Shown: positions 57,116-64,000 of the stretch, one piece after another
Layout: each line of letters starts with the position of its first letter
Numbering within the stretch: position 1 is the first letter of the stretch
Assembly (NCBI RefSeq): GCF_949987535.1
Contig: NC_080075.1
Span: 2,666,001 to 2,730,000, forward strand
Reading direction: 5' to 3'
DNA: 64,000 nucleotides
Source of the DNA: Balaenoptera acutorostrata
Taxonomy: Eukaryota > Chordata > Mammalia > Artiodactyla > Balaenopteridae
The notes under the pieces: model-generated
Seen by the model: the letters and a program-made list of their open reading frames with translations, nothing else
The model's database searches: none
Told to the model about the DNA's origin: nothing
Made by a program: the position numbers and the translations under genes

Positions 57116-59135
57116 ACATATAGATACACCCCACCTCCCCGATCCTTCCACGGAGCAGGGCAGGCTGATTATGAAGCCCCACATGGAGAGGTGATTCCAG
57201 GGCGTATTTGCAGGCTGAGGGCTAAGTGCCGGAGCCCTCACTCTGCAGGCCTGCACTCCCCGGCCCCCCTGCCGTCACTGCTTCTCCTGGGGGCTCTGGC
57301 CTCCCTGCCTGTGAAGGTTCACGGCAGGGGGGACTGGGGATAGGAAGGCTGAGGGCCTCTCCTGGCTGTTCATTAACAAAGCCTCTCTGTAATTTGCTTG
57401 ATAAAGTGCCCAGTGCAGGCAGGTGCTTAAATAAAGATAATGATTTATTCACTTTTTCATAAGCTGCCCCTCTCCACTTCCGGTTCCTAGCTGACTACCC
57501 TCCTGGTTTCCCCTCTGGCATGCGTGAAAAAAGGTTTGTAAATACGTGGATAAATATCGACGAAAGCTTCTCTCATGGATAATCCTGACTGTATACACTT
57601 GAATTCATCACAGGCCCCTGGCAAGGGGCTTCCTTACCGCTAAGGGCCAAGAGGGAGGAGAGAAGGCGGCGGTCACAGGCATTTCTCTCTCCTCTGCTGC
57701 CACGACCAGCCCTGGTGACCTGCTCCCAGTGGTCCGCCTGGAAGGACAGGGTCCGGCCTGACAGCAGGGGCTCTGGACCCGCCCCCTTGGATGTGGACAG
57801 GTCGCCCATCCTCTCTGTGTCTCCATTTCCTTGTCTTGAAGTTAGGATAACGAACATGGGCTCTTTTGAGCACTAATGAGCTAATATGTACGATCACACA
57901 TGAAAGATGAGCTCTTACTCTCGAATTAGGGTCGGTCCAGGGTGGGCTGTGGTAGCAAAGGCTTAGAAAGACCCCTCCCCCTCCTGCCCTCCCGTTTCCC
58001 TGCAGTTCCAGCCCCTCCTCCTCCAGACCCCTACGTCCCATCCGTGCCTCGTGGAAGAGCTAACAGGTGCTGCCCCCTCTCTCCCACCCCCTTCCTTCAC
58101 TGGGGGCCCTTCTCCAGTCTGAGCTCCCGGGATGAAGCACTCAGCCTGGCCCAAGGCCAGTTTCCACCTGACCTGGAAGGAAATCTTACTTGAGTCCTTT
58201 TTCATCCCCAAAGATCCCTTATTATCACCTGTGCATGACTTTCTTTGGGAATTTTATGGGTAAAGAGTTGATAACACCAACTGTTCAGCCCTTTAGATCT
58301 CAGTCTACCGGAAAACTGTGGCCGGTGCATCTATTAACACATCATGTGTGCATTCTCCATCAGGAAGAAAGGCAAGATGGAAACCATCACAGGAGTAGCT
58401 TTCAAAAATTGCAACTGTCTGTTGTTGTTATGGGAAGACCAGTTATTATGTCTCAACCCTTCACGGTCTCTGAGCACATTTAACCGAACTTCAGGGGCTC
58501 CTGGGATGACAGGGGCCCCACGGGGACCACACACCCCTCCGAGGGCCACCATATCCCTTGTCCTGTGCTTTTACTCTTTAGGTACCAGAAGAACCCTCAC
58601 GAAGAATTGTGTGGCTCCCGTCCCCGTCCCCCCTCCCTTCTGTGTCCTCCCCACCCCCTCCCCTCCCCCGGGCCCTGCCCCCTAGGTCCCCCTCCATCTC
58701 TGAGGAGTTGCCCCCTCCCTGCCCTGCACACCTCCCACTCCAGCTGAGACACTCAGCCTTTGAGTCTACAACTTCCGGGGCTGAGAGGTCACCAACCCAA
58801 CCTCCTCGATGGTGAATGAGAAAATTATGTCCCAGAGACTTCAGGGAGCCGAGGGCATGCAGCGGCCGGCACGAGGCTGGGGCCAGAGCCGGGCCTCCCG
58901 ACCCCGAGGCCACGGTCCTTTGCCGACACGTGGCTCGGTCCCCCAGGGACTCCCACCTGCCCCCTTGCTGGCCTCCCTGCTTTTGTCACCCTGCCTGGCG
59001 TCTGATCTTCTGATTATCCTAAGCCTCATCACCCAGAGACCTCGGCTCTGTCCCTTCACACACCCCAAAGGCACAAAGTTCTTGAGTGACACTTGAACTC
59101 AGCTGTGGGCACGGGAGGGGTTAAAGCTCCCAGCA
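57116..59135. other. Unique GC-rich DNA
   Basis: A MIR-like core relic lies at about 57785-57870 ('catcctctctgtgtctcc'). Pyrimidine-rich stretches at 57970-58090 and 58610-58740. No exon recognised. Confidence 0.4.
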
Positions 59136-59151
59136 CTTATCGGTGGATAAG
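59136..59151. promoter_or_regulatory. Inverted pair of GATA-factor motifs
   Basis: cttatcggtggataag holds two GATA motifs facing each other as a near-palindrome. Such paired sites can bind GATA-family factors, but function here is unknown. Confidence 0.3.
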
Positions 59152-59164
59152 AGCTCTGAACAGG

Positions 59165-59325
59165 GCTGGGCTCCGAGCTTTACCCCTTATTCTTCACTCA
59201 GTCCTCACAGCCGTCCTGTGAGGCAGGCGAGGAAACGGAGCCTTGGACAGGATAAGGAGGTTTGCCAGGATCACGCCACAGGAAGCAGAAGGGCCGGACT
59301 TCAGCCTCCAGACCCACTGGTCCTG
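59165..59325 (-). repeat. MIR SINE relic
   Basis: 'cctcacagccgtcctgtgag', 'gaggaaacggagccttgg' and 'gatcacgccacaggaagc' are in reversed MIR order. Confidence 0.65.
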
Positions 59326-59468
59326 GACCTGCGGTGTCCACAACTCCTGGGAGCCTGTCAGAAATGCAGGCTCTCCTCCGCACCGCAGACCTGCTGAATT
59401 GAATCTGAGGGCGAGGGGCTGGCATGCTGTGATTTGATAAGCCCTCGTGTGATTCCCAGGGGTTCAGG
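59326..59468. mobile_element. MER5A-like DNA transposon relic
   Basis: 'gcctgtcagaaatgcagg', 'gacctgctgaattgaatctg' and 'gcccTCGTGtgattcccag' correspond to the middle of MER5A. Confidence 0.55.
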
Positions 59469-60370
59469 CCAGAGCCTAGGGACCGTCATGCTGGACCACA
59501 CAGCATCCCTCTGGGGCACTGGACAACCCAGGATCACTGCAATTCGTCGGTTCAACAAATCTGCACTGTGCACAGAGCACCCTGCCCTTCCATTTTACAA
59601 TGAAATCTGGAGGTTTGAGATGCTTTCCAACACGCAAGTAGAAGGTGGAGAGGCCCCGTGTGGGGCAGAAGCTGGGAGCTCTCACACCAAGTAATTCTAA
59701 TCTTAGGGAGCAGTGCCCCTCCTCCTGGCCCTGGGCTGGGCCTGAAGACAAATAGCTAAGGACCTAAAATAAATGAAAGCCACTCTCTCCAAGTAGATCA
59801 GTAGTTTTCTCCTCTAATAAGGATCTTCTCTGCAGACCCGGAATGGCCACTGCCAGTACTTATCTTAGGAAAGCCGCCAAGTCCTTTCTGCCCATCTTAA
59901 ACACTCCAGGTTTTATCCATCATCTGTGCCCTGGGGAACAATGTGCTCCTGCTGGGAGGTGGGGGGGGTGACGTCAGAGCTCCCGGCTGTCCTGAAGATG
60001 CCGACAGATGGTGCACTGTTCACAGTGGCATCTGTCACACCATCGCTCTGTTTATACTCCTGCTGCAGAAGACAACAGTGGACGCAGAGGTGTCCCCCCA
60101 AGGGACGAGAGAGAAGAGCAGGGAATGTTCATTTCACACGAAAAATCAGGTGAACTCAGAGCTGAGGAGACGCAGTCTCATTTAGTCCACTGGAGGCTGA
60201 CAGTAGACCCTTTAACAGATGAGCAGCGTTGCAGTGATTCCGTCCCGGCCGCCTTGACCCCATTCTCACACACGGGACAGAGACACCCTCTCCCAGGCCA
60301 CAGTGAGAACCAGGGGAGACAAATGCTTCAGCAAAACTATTTTAGGAAAGTTTATGCCTGAAATATGCAG
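59469..60370. other. Unique DNA
   Basis: Nothing recognisable. Overlapping frames at 59908-60361 have no motif. Confidence 0.4.
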
Positions 60371-60374
60371 CGGA

Positions 60375-60445
60375 ACCCGGTGAAGGCCTTTTTTTTGCAA
60401 CTGCTCCGCACATAGTAGGTGCACAATTAAAGCAGCGTATTGGCT
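60375..60445 (+). repeat. L2/MIR-like 3' end relic
   Basis: 'tccgcacatagtaggtgcac' followed by 'aattaaag' resembles the common 3' end of L2 and MIR elements. Confidence 0.35.
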
Positions 60446-60529
60446 GCTGTGATGCCTCCTGTCTCTTTGATCGGCAAGGGCGTCAGCTGCTGCTGTTTGG
60501 ATCCTGTCTTTATTTTATAACAACCGTCC

Positions 60530-60690
60530 TAGTCATTCATGCATCCCATTATTTATTCATTCATTATTTATTCCTACGCAGCAGGCATGTGCTAGAAGAT
60601 GGAAATCCAAAGACGAATGCGAGTCCTCCACCCAACCTCGCCTTCCAGGAACCGATGCTCCAGAGAGGGAGCTGGGCCTGGAACCCCGGC
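60530..60690 (-). repeat. L2-like LINE relic
   Basis: 'tttattcattcattatttat', 'cagcaggcatgtgctagaag' and 'cgccttccaggaaccgatg' follow the reversed L2 3' region. Confidence 0.5.
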
Positions 60691-63202
60691 TCCGAGAACA
60701 ATAGGGCATCTCCTTAACTCACGTCTCTCGTTGGACACTGGTGGCATTGGTGAGGGAGCCGTCAGACTGTGGTGCTGATTTTAAAGCCAAGGCAAAAATG
60801 AGGGCTGTCTGATGAAAAGACAACCTCTCCAAATAAGATTTCTTCACCGGCTTTTACACATGGTGAGGAGAGAGCTTTGCTTTCTCAGAAAATTCTCTTC
60901 CTCTTCCAGAGCCACTTCCTAAGCTGTGGGTCCCTGTGATGCCAAGAGGCGGGGGGGTGACAAGCACGCTCTGCGGAAGGGGTGACTGGCCCTGCTAACC
61001 ATCTGGCGGGCTTGCTGCTTCCAAGATAGGCTCCGACAAGGCTCGGAAGGGATGCCACGGCTTCTGCTGAAGCAGATGACGGAGATAAAGGAGCTGTAGA
61101 CACTCCCGGTGCTGCCTGAGCTGGGAGGGAAGGGGAGGGGCCCGGCCTCTGACTCCCGGGGGGGCCACGTGGATGGGAGGGTGGGAGGCCCCACCTCCTC
61201 TCTGCCATGGCTTCTCTTGGCCACACGGCATCCTCAAGCCCTCGTAAACAATAGGTGACCTCAGGATCAAAGTGCAGGGAAGACAGGCAAGGACCGGGAT
61301 CCTCGGTCGCTTCTCCTCTCCAGAGGCCCACATCTCACAGTCTTGCCAAAGGGCTCCTTAGATGTGGGCGGCCCGTCAGAGCTTAGAAAGCTCAGCCCTC
61401 GGAGAGCCAGGGCTGCGGCGGGGTCGCACTGTGTGCCCCAAATCGAGGAGAGCTGCCAGAAAAGGAAACCTCTCCTAGAAAGGGTGCTGAATCGTAGACT
61501 CATCCGGCTAGGTAGTTTGTTTGTTTTTCTCTAAAAATGTGCATCTTTATGCTGTCTCTGTCGACGTTATTTTGTCTGAGTTAAACACCTGCTAGGAGCC
61601 AGGCACTGTTCTGGACCAGGTTCTGGCACCGCATCTCGTGGCTTTTTCATTTGGCTGCAGCTGCCTTCGCTCTGCCTTGCTCTCTGGCCCCTCCGCCCTT
61701 CCTCGGGCTGCAGCTCATCCCAGACAGTAAAGCACGTGGACTTTGCAGGAGCGTTTGGGGCGTGAGCAGGTGGCATCTGCCGTCCAGGTCACCGGGTCAC
61801 CGGAACCAGGTTGGCTCTTTCTGCCCGAGCATGTGGCCCAGAGATGCTTATGCACACAGGCCCCTCCCCTTGGCCTCTTGGTTGTGCAGTCCCAGACTTG
61901 GTAAAGCAGCATCCCTGGGGCAGAACAAATTCAACTGCAATAGAGAAATCTCACAGCAGAGCTTTCTGAGCAGCAAAAAATGGAAATTTCCCTTCTCCAG
62001 GCGTTGCAGAAATATCATTAATTTTCCTTGCAGCAGTCAGCGCGTGCACAGGAGACCTCACCAGAGCTCTCTCCCTGGACGCGGGACCCTCTCGGGACTG
62101 CAGTTTTGATGGTCCCTGAATAAACCGCAGCTGTGTCCTCAGAAGATGAACACAAACAGTGCAATAAACAGAGACTCAGGCTCGGGGGTCCTGAGTGGGA
62201 AACAAGCGGGGCTGTAAACAAGACCCCCGTCTTTAAAAAATGTGTTCCCAGAACTAAAAATGCCATCTTTTTCTGGAGAACACCTGCGCTCGGCTGGGCA
62301 GGGGCGCTGGAGGGGACTTTGCTCATCTGAGCCTCTGGATTGTTCTCGTATGTTGGCGGGAGTTTCCTTCCAGCTCACAGCTGTTTTATAGTCAGGGCAT
62401 CATCTGCTCTGAAAACCAGCTGAACTGTTTATCTGGAGCTGTCCTCCTGCCATCCCCGCATGAGGAAGGGCGGCGGGGGGGAGGGTGGTCACTGCACCCT
62501 CTGTTTGGAAAAAAGAAAAGGTAACACGTGCTTTAGAGAGGCAGGTTGCGTGGTCTCAAATTCACTCTGTCTGCTCTCCTTGTGAATATTCAGGGAGAGA
62601 GGGAAGCTGGGCAAGGCTGGAACCTAACAGGCCCTGATCAGTCATTCCCTGCTTTGCTTTCAGTGTCTTTACTTCCTCCTCTGCCTCGACAGCAAGAAAA
62701 AGCTCTTTCTAACTGATTAAGATGCACTAGCCGCCTCTCTGTGGCTGCGTCTGGTAACCGAGTACCAGACGCCCCGTGTCAGGGCTCCACATTTGTGCCA
62801 GGAAAAGTCGACGTTGTCAACTTGAGTTTCTGAAGTCCCACAAACATCCTGCAGGAATCCCTTTTCAGACATCGCGACCGCAAACTCCTCTCTCGCCGGC
62901 CCTGAGCTGGGGTGAAGGGAACACATTCTCCAAGCCTCAGCACTTTCCCTGACGGGCTTTGCTGCGCACACGCCCCCGGGTGTCAGGACACGCCATCCAG
63001 CCATCCTGGTGAAAAGTGCCAGACCTTTGCCGGGGGTCTCGGCAGAGCCACTCTGAGAAGGGGCCGGTGGGGAAGGAGGCTGTGAGGACTGCCCGCACGG
63101 CCTTCCTTTTTTTTTCTTTTCTGTTGCTTTAACTTTATTATTTACTTCATATTTTCTTAGCCTTTGACTCTAAGAGATGTACTAATGGGGAAAATACGGG
63201 TA
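60691..63202. other. Unique DNA
   Basis: No transposon is recognised in 2.5 kb, which is unusual for this window. Frames at 60885-61333 (minus) and 61651-62109 (plus) have no domain. No splice-supported exon was found. Confidence 0.45.
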
Positions 63203-63310
63203 TTCTTTTTTTTATTGAAGCGTAGTTGATTCACAGGGTTGCGCCAGTATCTGCTGTGCAGCAAAGTGACTCAGTTATACACACGTATACCGCATAGCCT
63301 TCTACGTACC
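63203..63310 (-). mobile_element. L1 3' UTR fragment
   Basis: 'tttttattgaagcgtagttg', 'gtgcagcaaagtgactcag' and 'ttatacacacgtata' are a reversed L1 3' UTR piece, related to that at 43.6 kb. Confidence 0.7.
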
Positions 63311-64000
63311 GCGGGTTAACTGCCTCCCTGGGAGCAAGAGAAACTGACCCCAGGACCTCTGAACGGGAAAGACAGGAGGTCCTAGCAATGGGCTGACGGG
63401 GGCCACCACCCTCCCTCGGCCCCACTCCTGGGGCCCCTCCCTCCCACCTGCTCCTCCCATCTCACTTGACCTTCAAGTGCTGCATCTTCCCTGCTCCCAC
63501 CCAGCCTCTCTTCCTCAGAATTCCTAGATTTTGGCCTCCAAACCAACTATTTGACTCGTATAAACTGCCTTGCAGTGCGATTGTTTTCACTCAATGTAAT
63601 TTCTCTTCTTTTGAACCAGAGATAAACTCCTCAACCTCAGGGCTGGAATCTTTTCCTCTCGTCGCGTCATTGCTTTGCAAGTATCAGGGACTTCATGGAG
63701 TTTGTTCATCCTCCATTCAACGCACATGCCCCACCAGCGTTTGAGGCGGAGACACAGACTGTATCCATTTCCAGTGAAAATAAAGCAGCCGTGAGGCTGC
63801 AGCCTCGTGCAGGGAGACTGCCTCAGCCTCCAGGAAGGGCCCGCTTCTGTGTGTGATTTTCCCCTGTAACCACCTGAGCCTCCCATTTGCAAAGGGAGGA
63901 GATTGCTTCCGACACCCTGCAAAGGTCTCTTATTAAACACTAAACTCTGCCAATGTGCACTGTATTTCCTTTGTTGTACGATAAGAGTTCAGTCACCGCA
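63311..64000. other. Unique DNA to the window end
   Basis: No exon, RNA gene or repeat recognised. An aataaa lies near 63779 without other evidence of a transcript end. Confidence 0.4.

Noticed and set aside
1..64000. CRISPR arrays, operons, phage or bacterial genes
   Set aside because: Repeat content is vertebrate (SINE, L1, LTR, MIR); direct repeats found are transposon duplications or satellites, with no spacer-repeat pattern.
1..64000. Small RNA genes (U6, 7SK, Y RNA, 5S, true tRNAs)
   Set aside because: No matching core sequences noticed; tRNA-like boxes belong to SINE heads.

Overview
This is mammalian nuclear DNA, almost certainly from a cetacean (whale, dolphin or porpoise). About a dozen tRNA-derived SINEs of the CHR type are present, starting with the recognisable 'cttccctggtgg' box. 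The younger L1 carries the cetartiodactyl-type 5' UTR (start 'caagatggcgg') and 3' UTR. I saw no BovB or Bov-A elements, which fits a whale better than a ruminant. The window has no bacterial, plasmid or phage content. I found no protein-coding exon that I can defend outside transposon remnants.

Layout. Bases 1-1000 are a CpG island with two splice donors on the minus strand. This is most simply the promoter and alternative non-coding first exons of a gene that runs leftward out of the window. The remaining 63 kb is upstream or intergenic DNA: unique sequence broken up by repeats. The repeats are CHR-type SINEs (most with clear target-site duplications), 5'-truncated or rearranged L1s, older L1M/HAL1 pieces, MLT1-type solitary LTRs, MIR, L2 and MER5A fossils, and simple-sequence tracts. 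The largest single feature is an internally deleted L1 (45377-49679) inserted within an older L1M. Its ORF2 is broken by several stops and frameshifts. A 0.6 kb AC/TA-rich minisatellite lies at 53.04-53.65 kb and a degenerate GATA tract at 56.95-57.11 kb. Two weaker GC/CpG-rich patches (41.29-41.64 and 54.05-54.96 kb) could be minor promoters or enhancers.

How the parts work together. There is no operon or gene cluster here. The transposons are dead copies. The one functional unit I can argue for is the left-edge promoter, whose predicted minus-strand intron begins with a GGGGCC-like G-rich tract. The most informative observations concern transposon mechanism: a twin-primed L1 inversion, an L1 that kept its 5' UTR but lost ORF1, a CHR SINE with a probable 44-bp 3' transduction, and an L1 3' end bracketed by an unusually long (about 50 bp) direct duplication. 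I found no convincing new biological system. Family names come from memory of repeat consensus sequences, not from a database run.
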